From: Nelumbo lutea
Lineage: Eukaryota; Streptophyta; Magnoliopsida; Proteales; Nelumbonaceae
Assembly: GCA_022828595.1 (NCBI GenBank)
Contig: JAKGHH010000007.1
Span: 64,840,727 to 64,904,726, forward strand
Reading direction: 5' to 3'
Length of the DNA stretch: 64,000 nt
The first letter of the stretch is position 1, and each line of letters opens with the position of its first letter. The notes under the pieces are model-generated. The model saw only the letters and a program-made list of their open reading frames with translations, did no database searches and was not told the origin of the DNA. Shown piece after piece: positions 48,341 through 61,233 of this stretch. Both the position numbers and the translations under genes were made by a program.

Positions 48341-49834
48341 TCAATGGTGGATTTGGGGGATTGAGAGTTCGGTTCTTTGGATTCTCTAGGTTTCGACAGG
48401 GTCGGAAAGGTTTGGCCGGTGTTTGAGGGTGAGTTGGGGTTCCAGACGGAGAACCGAATAAAAATCGGGTGCTAACACGTGTAAAAAAAATTTATGGGAT
48501 AAGTGCCAAAAAAAATTTTAAGTATCCGTGATTATAATGTTGTACCTACCCGATCCGAACTGTTGAATCCGATGATTAACGAATGACTGAATATGTGGTT
48601 CATGGTAATACTAAATAAAAGGAAATTGGTAAATTACATGAATTACCTGGGATAGAAAGAATGATGGGCACTATTCTAAAATTTAAGGCGGGTGAAATGG
48701 GATTTTGGTTAAAACATATTCAATGCTACTACACTATTAGGTAGATGAGAGTGGATGTAAATGCTGAATGGGACAGCGCTGCTGCCAAGTGTAAATATTT
48801 CAAAATTCTTGATTGGATTAATGATTAAATAAAATGAATGCATGGACACAACGATTGAATTTGAAAATAGCTACAAGGCAAAGCTGAACCTAAAAAGTTG
48901 ATTCATGGGATTTTAAATTCTTTGAAAGAAAAGGAAAAATCAGCATGAGGGAAATGATCAAATGTGTGCAAGAGATGTTCGTCTTTGGACTACTAGTAGG
49001 CCAATCCTACTAAACTACTACCAAAATGAAAACTAAAAAATCATCTAAGAAACAACTAATGTCATGCCATGTTTACAATTAAATGGTACTAATATCAACA
49101 ACAAAATTAGTAAATTAGGAAATGTTAAAGCAGTGAACATATCTGGAATGATAGAGAAAAGTAAGTCCGACTGCCTCAATCTTTAACGTGCATCAACTTC
49201 TACCTCAAATCACTCACCATGTCTCTTGGGTGTTCACGGGATTCAAAGGTCATGTAGAGTGTAGCCCATGTATAGATGATCTGATGAAAGTCTGTGGTGT
49301 TTATTGTAATGTCGTTGTTTCAAACATGCTTCAGTTTCCTTCCTTGATAATTTGTGTGACTTGGGTGTTTCTTGGACTAATACTGGTATGCATGGACCCA
49401 AGGAACGTGAGAGATGGTGAGGAGTGAGTTTAGGATGTGGGTTATGGAAGCTTGGAGCTGATAGGGAAGTTTGGAACTGAAGGGGGTTATTCTCTAAGTT
49501 AATGGGGGTAGAGTTCTCTCCTTAAGCTAGATTGTGTGTCTTGTGTGTAAGGAAGGGGGTATTTATAGATTTTTGGAGAGGATTCTAGAAGAGAATGAAG
49601 GGCTGAGATAGGGAGCCAATGGAGATCAAAGGCTGAGGTTTAAAGAGCTTTTTTGGAAGGAAATGAATAAGGGAAGGGGCTGTCAAGGCAACTTTATGGG
49701 AGATCCTCTCAATCAATCAATGCAATAAGAGAAAGATTTCACCAATTTAGCTGGTTAAATCTTGGATTTTAAGATAGTTTTAGAGTCTGGGAGTAAGATC
49801 TAGTCGTGGGATGCCATAGGTTCAAAGTTGTGGT
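48341..49834. other. Non-coding, no gene recognised
   Basis: The minisatellite ends in GC-richer sequence up to about 48480 (GGGTGCTAACACG, a possible LTR end). The rest is AT-rich without recognisable coding or repeat structure. Confidence 0.35.
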
Positions 49835-50625
49835 GAAGAGGATTCCAAATGGAAGGCCCATATCGAATTTAGCTTTATGTCTCAAGATGAAGAGGTTAAT
49901 GGTGTCAGAATTGGACGATCTTGGTACAGTCGGACTCAAAATTTTGAGATCTAGTTATCTATAAGGTTGAATTTCAGATTACACGAGGCATAGGGTTTAT
50001 GATAAAAAATTATCCTGATCAAATGTCTAGAGTTAGTTCCAACTTCAGGTCTTGAGATGAAAGGGTAAACAGTGTTAGATTTGGATGATCTTGGTGTCAT
50101 TGGATTTGGGGTTTTGGGATCTACGAATTTATAATTTTGGATTTTTTATTTGACATGAAATAAAGTTCAAGATCAAAATGACTCCGATCGGACAATCGTA
50201 ATCGATTCCGGTTTTGGGTGTTAGGATGAAAGGGTAAACGGTATCGAATTCAAATGATCTTGGTATGGTTGGATTTGGATTTTTGGATCTATGTACCTAT
50301 GGTTTTGGATTTCTGATTTGACATGAAATGAGGTTCAAGATCAAAATGACTCTAATCGGACGAATATAATCGGTTCTAGCTTCGGGTCTTAACATGAAGG
50401 GGTAAACGATGTCGGTGATCATAGTGCCATCAGAATTGGATTTTTTGGCTCTACATACCTATGGTTTTGAATTTATGATTTGACATGAAATGAGTACAGG
50501 ATCAAAATGACTCTGATCGAACGATTAGAATCGGTTCCAACTTTGAGTCTTACGATGAAGAGGTAAACAGGTCGGATCTGGAATTTTAGGCTCTATGTAC
50601 TTGTCTCGAATCCTTGAGGTCCAAA
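49835..50625. repeat. Tandem array, ~165-bp units
   Basis: About 4.5 diverged units. The word GATCAAAATGACTC and variants recur at about 50001 (degenerate), 50171, 50339 and 50500, giving periods of 170, 168 and 161 bp. Each unit also carries GATGAAAGGGTAAACG- and GATCTTGGT-type words. Confidence 0.75.
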
Positions 50626-51390
50626 ATTTTATAAAAGTCCAAAAATACCCCTAGATTGATGAGAGGTTAATTGAAGCATGATTGAAATTCAAAATATTGT
50701 AGAAAGACTAAAGGGTGAAAAAATGAGATGTATACATCAATCCTTTTTTTTTTTCTAGGCTCGAGATAAAAGTGGTGTTGGGGGGCCTGTCCTCCAAACA
50801 TGGTTGTAAGGGTTAATTTTTTTTTTCATTTTATCTAAGCAGGAGTAGCCTTTTAGACTGATGTGGACACTACCAAGACTAATGTCGAGTCATCCGATAA
50901 GTTGTTTACTAAGGAGAATAGTATAGTAAGCTAGGAAAGCTAGCCACGATTAGTCCAAACGTGAAGCTTTACACATCTGAGGCCAAGCTGATATAGTAGA
51001 CTAGTCGAACAGTTGTTGACTTTGTCTCAAATAATCTTGATACTGATGGGAGTCCGTTCTTTGCAAGTTGTCAACCTCCAAGAGCAATCAGACTTGGCAA
51101 GGTGGTGAGGAAGAGTAAAATAGTCGCCAGGTAGGAGTGGACATGGCTAGGTCGCCAACTCCTTCGACTTCTCGGGCCAACAAGAGGGCTCGGGTTATGG
51201 ACCTAGCCCCAATCAATGTTAAACCATAACCAGAAGAGCCTAGGCCAACGAGGGGAGCTCCGATCTATCGAGGAGAGGGTGGAGTCACTGATCTACCAAC
51301 CGTAGTGGTTAGTGATGAGGGAAGACACACTCGAGGTCCTGGAGGTCGCCGAACGGCTAACGTGAGGGGTGCTTCTTCCAGCTAGGGATG
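50626..51390 (+). other. Non-coding with gag-like remnant
   Basis: At 51139-51390 the plus strand reads MARSPTPSTSRANKRARVMD and PTRGAPIYRGEGGVTDLP, a basic proline-rich reading as in some gypsy-type gag leaders. No domain can be named. Confidence 0.3.
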
Positions 51391-52300
51391 GCAATTCTGT
51401 GGGAATTTTCGGGTATCCGATCTGTCCTGACTTTAATAAGATCCGTTTATCAAAACCTTATGGGGTTTGGGTTTTGACTTTAGGGTATCCGCTACCTGAT
51501 ATCCGGGATGCATAAATGTGAACCTATTATATTATATATCACACGCAAATTTATAAATTTTAAGTACTAAGATAATTATTCTATTATTAATATTTTATTT
51601 GTATAATTTTTTTAGGATTAAAATCACCATTTGATGTAAATTTGGATATGATAGATTGTTTATTTCATTTAGTTATAAAATGTTAATTTTAAATATTATT
51701 TCTTTTAATTTTTAGTTGAAATCGTTAATCATATATATGTATTGATTGTTTTGATGAACACAAAAATTAATAAAATCTATATTATTTTATTAAATAAGAC
51801 AAAAGACGATATGGTTTATTGGCTTAAAGTAGTGCTAAGAGATTTGGTGCTATCATTAATTGATCTGGGTTCATGTCATACTATAAGCATTAAGAAACTT
51901 TTTTTTAGTGGAAAACATTTGGCCAAGGGGTTTAACGGTGATTCAAATCCAACTCAATAAGCACATTAGCGGTTAATGCCCTAGCTCTTAAACCACTAGG
52001 CTATTAAACTCTTTGGTTTATAAGTAAAATAAAATAACTTTTATTTACTAATGTCTGAAAGCTATCCAAATAAATAATACATATTTATGTTTAAAATTCC
52101 AACTAAAAATAAAAAAAAATTGAAAATTAGTAAATAATATATCAAATCCACATTTATATCAAAAGATTATTTGAATCTCAAGAAATTTATATAAATATAG
52201 TATTAATAATAGAATAATTATTTTAGTGCATAATATATTTTTGATGATGATGATAATAAATAATATATTTCCATTTTTTACAACTTTTTTGTATTTATGT
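51391..52300. other. AT-rich, one MITE-like end
   Basis: CTAGGGATGGCAATTCTGTG followed by GGGTATCCGATCTG at 51391 resembles the left end of widespread GGGATGGCAA-type plant MITEs. No matching right end was found; the rest is AT-rich. Confidence 0.35.
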
Positions 52301-55300
52301 CTTTAAATTTATTCTTATTTGTCTTGTTTAATATGGTGAAATATATGATATTAGAGATTTTTCCAAATGTTTTCTATATATTTTTTTGTATTTTTATACA
52401 TTTGTGTATTTTTATCTTTTTTTATTTTTATTATCATTTAATTATGACATCAAATTGGATGATACATTTGCCACAATAGGTTGAATTGTTGACTCACCAC
52501 TAAACAACAAAACAACTTCATTTCTTAGTTTGTTTTAAATTTGTATTTTATTTCTATTGTCAATTAAATTGATTTTTCTGTCATATTTATTTTTCTTTAG
52601 TATACTATGGAAGAAAGAGAATTAACACCCTAAATATAAGACTTAATGAAAGAAAATTGAATCAAGAAAAATGCAGTAATTCAAATTACATTTTGTATCC
52701 TCACAATTGGAAATGGAGCAAATTCAAAAATAGTGGTATTCTAGTCAATGACAGGGTTTAATGAATGTCAATGGGAGTTAATACCTTAAATATGAGAGTT
52801 AATGAGTGGCATTTGAATAAGTAAAAAACTAATTATTAATATATTAATTAATATTTTAATTTACATTAAATAACAACATGTTTATAATTTACAAAAATAA
52901 AAGACTGTTTGTAAAATGTTGAAGAATATAAATTAAATTCAATCTATCAAATTTACTAATATACATTTATTGTAGAAGATATTTTTTATTTTAGAAAATT
53001 TGTAGGAATAAAAGTATTAATAATGGAATAATCATTTTATTAGTTAAAAATTATGAATTTGCATATGATATGTATCTTATAAATTTTGATAGATTTGATA
53101 TATTTTAAGTTCAGATTATATATTTTTAAAAATTATCAATTGATATTTTAATTTACATATGGATATTTAATATTTGGTTGACTTCCTTGTTAATGTCAAA
53201 AAGTAAAAGTACTAAAATTGAAAATAATTAATACAATAATTAAAATATAATAAAGCATATGTTTTGCATTTGGACTCTTGATTGATACATTATTAATAAA
53301 AGTGTATGATATCTATGCATCCGATTATATTAATTGTAATATATTATTATACATGATTAAAATATAGATTTTCTATGTATTTATACATTATTTTTATTAT
53401 TTGACCTTAAATTTAATATTATTAATTTATTTATGGAATTTGTATGCATTTCCTTAGTGTACCAGAACGTATCTATATCTATATTCTAATTGTCCGATAC
53501 GATACCTAATATTGATACTTTAATCCTTGCTCCTAACATATTCATTTTCATGCTTTTCCCAATAATGTGTTAAAATCACCTCTTTGAGATATCTCTTGTG
53601 TTTCCAACTTTAATCCTTGCTTGCAACAAGCAAACCATTCTTTGTTAGTACCTACATAAACAAAGAGACTTAAAAATGTTCTCTTGGAATTGTAAGAATT
53701 TCTTAATTAAAGTTGATTTAGGCTACATTTGGCATTATTTATTGTAAGGACTTATCTCCTTTTTACCATTAAAAACTCAATGTTCATAGGGGCAGCCATA
53801 GTTAAAGAATGCCAAATGCAGCCATAGTTAAGTACATGTCACATCACTTGCTTCCAAGGCTTTTCTCTGACCACAAAATGTTTCTATATCAAATGGGAAA
53901 GAGACTACAATGTTCTCTCCATTTATCAGTGTTTGTTTTTTCCTTCTTTTACTTTCACTAGTAAGTATACATGTGCTTTGCACATGGAAAGTCTAGATGA
54001 TGATAAAGATAATAATGATGTATCCAAAATCTTTTTGAACTTTATGTATTTGTTATTTTTTATTTTTTTATTATTAATCAGATGTTGATTGCAAAATCCA
54101 AATCAGATTATATAAACACTTCATCCAAATATGTGGTAATCAAATTGATTTGTGAAGTTTCAAGTATTATTGGTAGGCTAAACTGTCTCTTCTTTTTCTA
54201 GTGTTTTATCTTTTTTGTGTATCCTTTTTTGTAAAAAAAAAGTGTAAGATTTAAACGAAGAGAATTGAATGAGGTGTAAATTAGTAGTTCAATTTACAAT
54301 TTAAACCTTACAATTAAATATGGACTAAATTCAAAAATGAGTGTTTTAGTTTAAAGAAAAAGATCTACAATCTTATTCATATTTTTTGATATTAGTGTAA
54401 ATATAGAATTATAGGTGTGTTCAATTTTTCTATAATTTTTTATTGTATTTTTGTATGTAAAAATAATTTTGATATGTCAAACTTACTTTTTGTTTAATAT
54501 GATAAGCACAATATTATACATGTGCCTAAATGTTTTTATTTTATTTTATTATTTTTTATTATTTATTTATGACATTAAATGTTAACACATTTGACACAAA
54601 AGTTGAGCTATTGATCTTTGCCAAACAGTAAAGTAATTTCATTTTTGGTTAGTTCTAAATTATGTATTTCATCTTTCTTATCAATAAAAACAATTCTTGT
54701 TTATTACACTTATTTTTTAATTTGATTAATAAAAAAAGCATAAATGTGTCTAATTTTTCTACATTTTTATAATGTTCTATATTTATTTCTATTTTAAAAA
54801 TTTCTTTTCCTAACTATGACTTCATAGGTTAATCAATTTGATTCAAATGGTTGAATTTTTTAGCCACCACTTGGATAAGGAATAACTTTCTTTCAGTTAG
54901 TTTTAAAATATATGAATTAATTTTGTTAAAATATTGACATAAATCTAATTAGAAGCATTTATTAGTGAAAAATAGCTTAAATATATGATTTAATAAGAGA
55001 AAATGGGAGTTAATACCTTAAGTATAAGACTTAATGAGAAGAGAATAAATGAGGTGAAAAGTAATAATTGAAGTTACATTTTCAACCATTACAATTAGAT
55101 GTGGACTAAATACACAAATTATGAGCATTTTAGTAACCATTAAAGCTGTAATAAAATAATCTTTATACCCTTTCTCAAACAAAAAAATAAAGGTAATTTT
55201 AGTAAAAAATACCTTCACTTTACATAATTTAAATATAAGATTTTATAAAATGGAAATTAATACCTTAAGTATAAAACTTAATGAAAGGGAATTAAATAAG

Positions 55301-55500
55301 GTGGAAAGTAATAATTAAGTTACATTTTCAACCCTAAAAACTAGAGATGACTAAATACACAATTATGAGCATTTTAATAGCCATTAAAACCGGCATTAGA
55401 GGTGAAAAGTAATAAAATGACTTTTATTCCCTTTCTCAAACAAAGAAATAAAGGGCAATTTTAGCCCAAAAATCTTTCACTCTATATCCATACTTTTATA
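52300..55500. repeat. AT-rich block with diverged repeat copies
   Basis: A segment like GGGAGTTAATACCTTAAGTA...GGACTAAAT...GAGCATTTTAGT recurs at about 52610-52745, 52770, 54245-54345, 54967-55150 and 55225-55400. The last two are 258 bp apart and most alike. A companion segment (GACATCAAATTGGATGATAC and variants, then a Leu/Phe-rich reading) recurs at about 52445, 54570 and 54820. A GTATCG-type end lies at 53465-53530. No genes. Confidence 0.6.
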
Positions 55501-55923
55501 TGTAGTATAAATTTCACAACCCAAGAATGTGGGAGATCAAAACTGCATTCAGAACTTCAAAAGGGCTAGATTCCAATAGTGTTCAGTTTCTAACCACAAG
55601 ATCCACGTATCACAAGGAGTGAAACCTTACAAGTAACCAAAATAGGTTTTGTTGGTTCCAAGTGTGTTCGCATTTAGTTAGTAATCTTTGAATCAGAATG
55701 AGGTCTATTTTCTGAATTATCCAAACGTCTGGGCCAACATAACGAGGTCCTAAATTAATAACCAAAAAGTGAGGCATTCTAAGAACCCTTCTTATGCAGA
55801 CAATAAAGCTGGAACCACTGAGTGAATATACATTAGAGATTTCCTCAATGTAATGCATATATTATACAACTCAAAAAAAATAAAAATAAAAAACAAGTTT
55901 TTGTATTAATGAACTTTCCAGTC
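55501..55923. other. 3' flank of prfB, no gene recognised
   Basis: Probably includes the 3' UTR of the release factor gene. The 82-codon reverse frame at 55610-55858 shows no known domain. Confidence 0.4.
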
Positions 55924-56225
55924 TTATTGTACACCTCCTGTCATGGTTCTACTGTATTTGTACTTGAGGTATGCTTTAATAAATGGTTCCAATTCACCAT
56001 CCATAACAGAAGCAATATCTGATGTCTCAAACCCTGTCCTAACATCTTTGACAAGCTTGTATGGGTGGAACACATAATTGCGAATCTGCTGGCCCCACTC
56101 AGCCTTCACTGCATCTCCCCTTATCTGTTTTATTTCGGATGCTCTTTGCTCTTCAGCAATGACCAGAAGTTTGGCTTTCAACCGGCTGAGAGCCTTGATC
56201 TTGTTTGCTAGTTGAGATCTCTCTT
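55924..56225 (-). CDS. prfB: prfB last exon
   Basis: Acceptor TTTTACGAATGCAG, first two bases complete the Glu codon of [12 protein letters not shown]. It encodes [51 protein letters not shown] and SRTMTGGVQ before TAA. Confidence 0.88.
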
Positions 56226-59200
56226 CTGCATTCGTAAAATAAGGGAAAAGGGAATGCATCAACATGAAAGCCAAGCATAAGTGCTTTTGGTATGAAAGAG
56301 ATCTTGTTTCAATATTGTGCCATGTACAAGGCCAACCTACTTTGATCCTATCCATTCTGTTGAGCAAATCCAGGATGGAGGAAAGCTATAAATTCATACA
56401 AATTAGTTCATTGGAGTATTCATTTCCTGTGAAAGCCAGTGTTTTACCAATACAAGAGTTCCTGTTGTTTCCATGTTCTACAACATATATGACCAATCTG
56501 ATTTGATCCATTCCATGGAACAAATCCTGGATGGGCGAAAGCTCCAAATACATACAAAGTTGCAAAACCAATTAATCTGTCCTAATGTATTTGTTTCTTA
56601 TGAAACCATCAAATCTTTGGACATTGTTTAGATAATGCAGCTATTTCGACCCAACAAATTGCCCCTTGGTTAAATAATCAAGATTAATCCATAGGAAGTT
56701 CACATGGAACAGAAAACTTCAAGGAAACAGCTTCTGCTATGTCACAGACACCAGTGTAAAAGCAATAGCAGAATATACAATTCAAGGAGACTTTAGAAAT
56801 CATGTACTAAATATAAATTTGCATTACTTGTATATGTAAAACTCCAATAGAATCAAGAAACATCAGAAAGAATAGAATCTAGAAGTTGTAGGAATAAGAA
56901 TTAAGAGAAATCAAAGAGGGGGACAAAAAGTTCTTGCTGCTGCCCCTAAACATTGATTATATACATAAAGTTAGTTGTGGACTAGTGACAGTGAAGAGAG
57001 TTTTACTTTTTAAGATTGCACTGAGGAAGGAGAGAGGACGTTAGAGACATAAGAGAAGAGAGGTTTGCTGCTGCCCCACACCTCCTCTATAACTTTTATT
57101 AATTATGAAAATAAGTAAACAATTACATCATTATCCCTGATAGAGAAAGATAATCCTTAAGGTGACCCATACATAGAAAATGACTAAAATACCCTCAAGA
57201 ACATTAACATCCATAACTCAATACTTCCCCCTCAAGTTGGTGCAAAGATATCTACCATGCTCAACTTACTTACAATTTTCATGAGATGTGCCCCTATAAC
57301 ACCCTTAGTGAGAATATCTACAAGTTGCAATTAGGTGATAATATAGAGGTTCAAATTTGGCCACTCAGAAGCTTCTTTTGTACAAAATAACAGTTCACCT
57401 TGATGTGTTTGGTGCAATCCAGGCTCAAAATTTCATCATGTATCAGCCCATATCAGCTAAATACGTATCATATTGGTGGGTCACCGATACATAAAATAGG
57501 GGTGTTTTGGGGTTTTGGCCTTTTTCAGGGGGTAGACAGGCCTAAGACCTACCCCCTGACATAGTTTTGAAAAAAAAAAAAAAAAAACAATACACCCCTT
57601 GCACCATTTCAGGGTGTACCAATACTTTGAACCTTGCAATTGTGCTGAACTGGGTTGTGAGCAATACTTCTTGCTGCCTTGTATCACAGTATAAACTTAT
57701 TGGTGTGGATGCTGAAAGATTAAACTCATTAAGTATGCTTTTTAGCCATAAAGCTTCACACACTCCATGAGCAATACTCTGAATTCTACCTTGGCACTTG
57801 AACTTGCAACCACATTTGCTTCTTTCTACACCAAGTGACCACGTTGTCACCAATAAAAATATAGTATCCTAAGGTGGATCTTCTATTAATGACATATCCT
57901 TTCCAATCAACACCAGTATATATCTCTATCCTAAGATTGTCATGTCTAGAAAATAGAATACCCTTCCAGGAATCCCCTTTAGGTATCGAAGAATCTGATG
58001 AACTACTTCCATGTTGTACAGTTGTACTACTAGAAGCATGCATGAACTAGCTCACAACACTTACAACATAGGCAATGTCTAGTCAGGAATTGTGTAAGTA
58101 GACCAGTATATATTATCTCTACCCTAAGATGGTCATGCCAAGAAAATAGAATACCTTTCCCAGGAATCCCCTTTAGGTGAACTCGAATTCAGTCTTCACA
58201 AAACCAAGTTCACACTATCCTCACAGCCACTTGCAACCATGAATTGGAAATATCTCCGAACTCGTATGTTTTTATTCATGGGGAGATATTCCCAATGCAC
58301 AGCTCAACTACTTCCATGTTGTAGTCCAGGACCATGCATGAACTAGCTCAAACAATAGGATATACCCATGGTTCAAAGTATTGATACGCTCCTGTGTATC
58401 GGCAGAGGCAATATCAGTACTTTGAACCATGCATGAACCATCCCCTTCTTGGATCTCAATACCTTAACCCCAAGAATTGAACAATTGAATCTTTTAAACC
58501 ATGATTTAGCCCACACAAGGCCTTCTTTAGTTTGTACTCTTCTTTTAGCATCCAGGAAGGATCTTCATGTAAACTTCCTCTAGTAAATCTCCATGAAAAA
58601 AAACACATTCTTTACATCAAGTTGGTAGAGGCCAAGATTTATTTGCTGCAATGGAGAGAACCTGAATTGAGTTAATCTTGGCAACAGGAGAAAATGTTTC
58701 CTGGTAATAAATCTCATATGTCTAAGTAAAGCCTTTGGATACCATACTAACTTTATACCTCTCTGCAGAGCCATCAGGCTTATGTTTTACAGTGTAAACC
58801 CATTTACAAGTCAGCCAATTCCCAAGTGTCATTTTCCTCAATGCTTTCATTTCTTTATTCATGGCATCTCTCCATTCAGGTTTGGGCTTGCATCTAAGAC
58901 ACTAGAAGGTAAAGCAATAGAGAAGCTAGAAGATACAAAGTGTAAGATACATAATAAAAAATAGGACATAGAGTACAAGTGTGTCTTCTTTCATGAAGGC
59001 AATAGGCAAATCAAGGTCAGGAGTAGGAACACCAAAAGTAACAGGGTTAGGAATCATGAAGTGGTTGCTCCTTTGAGTGGCCCTTCCTTTTTCTCGCAAA
59101 CACCCTTAATTCCTTGTTAATAGTCTTACTTTTGTCCTTTGAGCTAGCAGACACTTCAGAGTCAAAGATTGAAGGCTGAAAAAGAGTATGAGGAGTGTTT

Positions 59201-61015
59201 AGCCTCTCTTCACGAGATAGTTTATACTTCTCCCCCTAAACAAAGGCACCCCAAGAAGCAAAGAAAGGCAAGGATTCAAAGAATGGAACATCCATAGAAT
59301 AATCTTTTCTCCAAGAAGCACAATGATAGCATTTATACTCCTTTTGGGTGGTAGAGTATCCAAGAAAAAATGCACTCAAGGGCACAGGGATCAAGCTTGG
59401 ACTGAGAGGAAGGAATATCAACATAGCAAACACACCCAAACCTTTTAGAGTTTAGATGCAATATGAAATAAAAGGACGATCAGGACTCAGTAATTCAAGA
59501 GGACATTTAAAACCAAGAGAGCTCAGATAGGTGCCTGAAAATATGAGTATCAGCAAACCCAGAAAAGCACGTCTCACAAAAATGGTTTTTCTTCTTTTTT
59601 TTTTTTTTTTGATCTCAACACACTCAATCAGTAATTTAAATAAATCTTGTTCAAGTAGTGAACTTGACTCTCCTAGACTTGAAAGTAAAAAATATGGTCA
59701 ACCACCAATTTCTAAAGAAATATCCTTTTATTAACCATGAAACCATACAAGCAAAGAAAAAGAATAAAAATCAACCACATTTAGAAAAAAGCAACCAACC
59801 AACCTATAGGCAATTGGGAGAATAGAAGCTCTGAAAAGTTTTTCCTTCAAAATTGTTTAGGTTATTACTGGATTGCAACTTGGGAAGACCTAGGTTGAGC
59901 CCTTCGTAGTGGAAGTTCTTCAAATCATGTACCTAATCACACCACTACTCACTACCCAATATGCTATTCTTGGCCATCCAGGGTGGAGTGGACATATACC
60001 TAATTTCAGACCCAAACCTGTGTTCTCATGTTTATCAGACCAAGGCTTTATTGTTTCACCAAGCAACGATTACTCTTCCTCTTAAAAAGAAGGGCAAATG
60101 CAAGAATGCTACAATGGTATACTACTGCTTACAAAAGATGATAAAGGCCATAACCAAATGCTGGTCCCAGCCATATGGGATCTTTTAAGTGGGGTAAGAC
60201 TGGATACGGACATAACCGTTGGCATTTTTTTTACATGAAGTGGCCACTCTTGGACTTGAACAGACATTCACATTCTTGTCATCCTGAGATTTTACCATTA
60301 TTCTCAGAAGGCAAGATGGTATAAAATATTATTATGAATGTTTCTGACAAGGTGATAACTAGGACAAAGTCATGAACTTGTGATTTTAAATTGAGTACAG
60401 TTGGTTGTGATAAACCTAGCATTCAGAGAGGAATTTTAAAACAATAGTCTTTTATTGTGAGCAAACCTGTGCAGCGAACTGTGACACCAGTGGGGATGTG
60501 AACAATTCGAACTGCAGTTTCAACCTTGTTGACATTCTGGCCTCCTTTTCCACCTGCCCTTGAGAAGCTTATTTCCAGATCTTCTTCAGGTATCTCAACA
60601 TCTGTGGACTCTTCAGGAAGAAGAGGCATGACCTCAATGCCAGAAAAGCTTGTCTAAAATATCATAGATAAAATAGTCAATATTAGCATGTACTCCATAG
60701 TTTTGTCAATTTATGCCTGTCAGAGTGTCCTATTAATTCCTAGTTTCTGCTTTCTAAAATTAATAAAAGGCTAATAAAAGGACCACAAAATAAAATTACC
60801 TGACGAAGGCCTTTGGCATTGAAAGGAGACTGTCTAACAATGCGGTGTGTTCCTTTTTCCCCTGACAAGTACCCATAAGCATAACGACCCTCTATTTCAA
60901 TTGTGGCCGATTTTATTCCTGCTTCCTCTCCCAGAGATTTCTCAACAACCTTTGTTTTGTAACACTGTTTCTCTCCCCACCTTACGTACATTCTAAGAAG
61001 CATGTCAGCCCAATC
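55924..61015 (-). CDS. prfB: Organellar peptide chain release factor 2 (prfB type), C-terminal exons
   Basis: Three exons on the minus strand, 61015-60800, 60653-60467 and 56225-55924, encode about 234 residues to a TAA stop. Visible parts: the middle domain end ([15 protein letters not shown]), the catalytic GGQ loop ([17 protein letters not shown]) that triggers peptidyl-tRNA hydrolysis in the ribosomal peptidyl-transferase centre, and the C-terminal domain ([35 protein letters not shown]). It agrees with what I recall of Arabidopsis chloroplast PrfB (HCF109), which terminates plastid translation at UGA/UAA. The N-terminus and transit peptide are outside the window or upstream. Introns are 146 and 4,241 bp. 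No disruption, so probably functional. Confidence 0.88.
56226..56886. other. prfB intron, downstream part
   Basis: Contains two similar stretches (about 56340-56410 and 56500-56560) with ATCCTATCCATTCTGTT and TTTGATCCATTCCATGG wording, a local duplication of about 170 bp spacing. No gene. Confidence 0.4.
56887..57223 (-). repeat. LTR of the prfB-intron copia relic
   Basis: Starts TGTAGGAATAAG and ends about CATAACTCAATA, just before the reverse polypurine tract. The partner LTR was not found. Confidence 0.5.
57430..57640. repeat. GTATCG-type repeat fragment
   Basis: TGTATCAGCCCATATCAGC at the left and GTACCAATACTTTGAACCTT at the right, with ACCTACCCCCTGACA and an A-run in the middle. A short relative lies at 58372-58430 (TCAAAGTATTGATACG and ATCAGTACTTTGAACC). 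Same family as 30531-31520. Confidence 0.45.
59561..60466. other. prfB intron, upstream part
   Basis: A T-run at 59591-59610, then unassigned sequence. At 60100-60235 a block (GGTCCCAGCCATATGGGATC, GTGGGGTAAGACTGGATACG, then a T-run) looks like the 3' end of a short retroelement. I could not classify it. Confidence 0.35.
60467..60653 (-). CDS. prfB: prfB exon with GGQ motif
   Basis: Acceptor GATATTTTAG, donor GTTTGCTC. Encodes [36 protein letters not shown] and [16 protein letters not shown], ending RCT plus one base of the next codon. The GGQ tripeptide is the universal catalytic motif of class I release factors. Confidence 0.9.
60800..61015 (-). CDS. prfB: prfB exon upstream of GGQ
   Basis: 72 codons, phase 0 at both ends, acceptor CATCCAGTGCAG, donor GTAATTTT. 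Encodes [38 protein letters not shown] and [20 protein letters not shown], ending FNAKGLRQ. The next exon upstream was not identified in the window. Confidence 0.88.
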
Positions 61016-61233
61016 CTGCACTGGATGTAATGAAAAGAGTATTACAAAAATCAAGCCTTGAAACATGTATATGTAGGATCATTTGCAAGAGATGCGTAAC
61101 ATGGAAAAATAAATGCACTATTAGCTACTCCATTTTTACTACTAAGAAGAGGAAATCTAGTTGTACAAGTCAACCATCAGGATAGTTATGAATAGCATTG
61201 ATGGCAGCACATGCATGACTTGGTCTACTATTC
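61016..61233. other. prfB intron, nothing recognised
   Basis: Intronic sequence upstream of the exon at 61015. No repeat or coding signal seen. Confidence 0.4.

Larger units (their letters stand above)
56887..59560 (-). mobile_element. copia relic in the prfB intron
   Basis: LTR-like 56887-57223 followed by CTTCCCCCTCAAGTTGG (reverse polypurine tract). Then decayed reverse-strand RNase H (about 57780 and 57860-58043: [20 protein letters not shown]), reverse transcriptase ([13 protein letters not shown], about 58610) and integrase C-terminus ([19 protein letters not shown], about 59340). Stops throughout. A duplication (57895-58045 against 58095-58350) and a GTATCG-type repeat lie inside. Confidence 0.65.

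Noticed and set aside
60100..60235. Named SINE family
   Set aside because: The 3' tail looks retroelement-like but no pol III A and B boxes could be placed with confidence.
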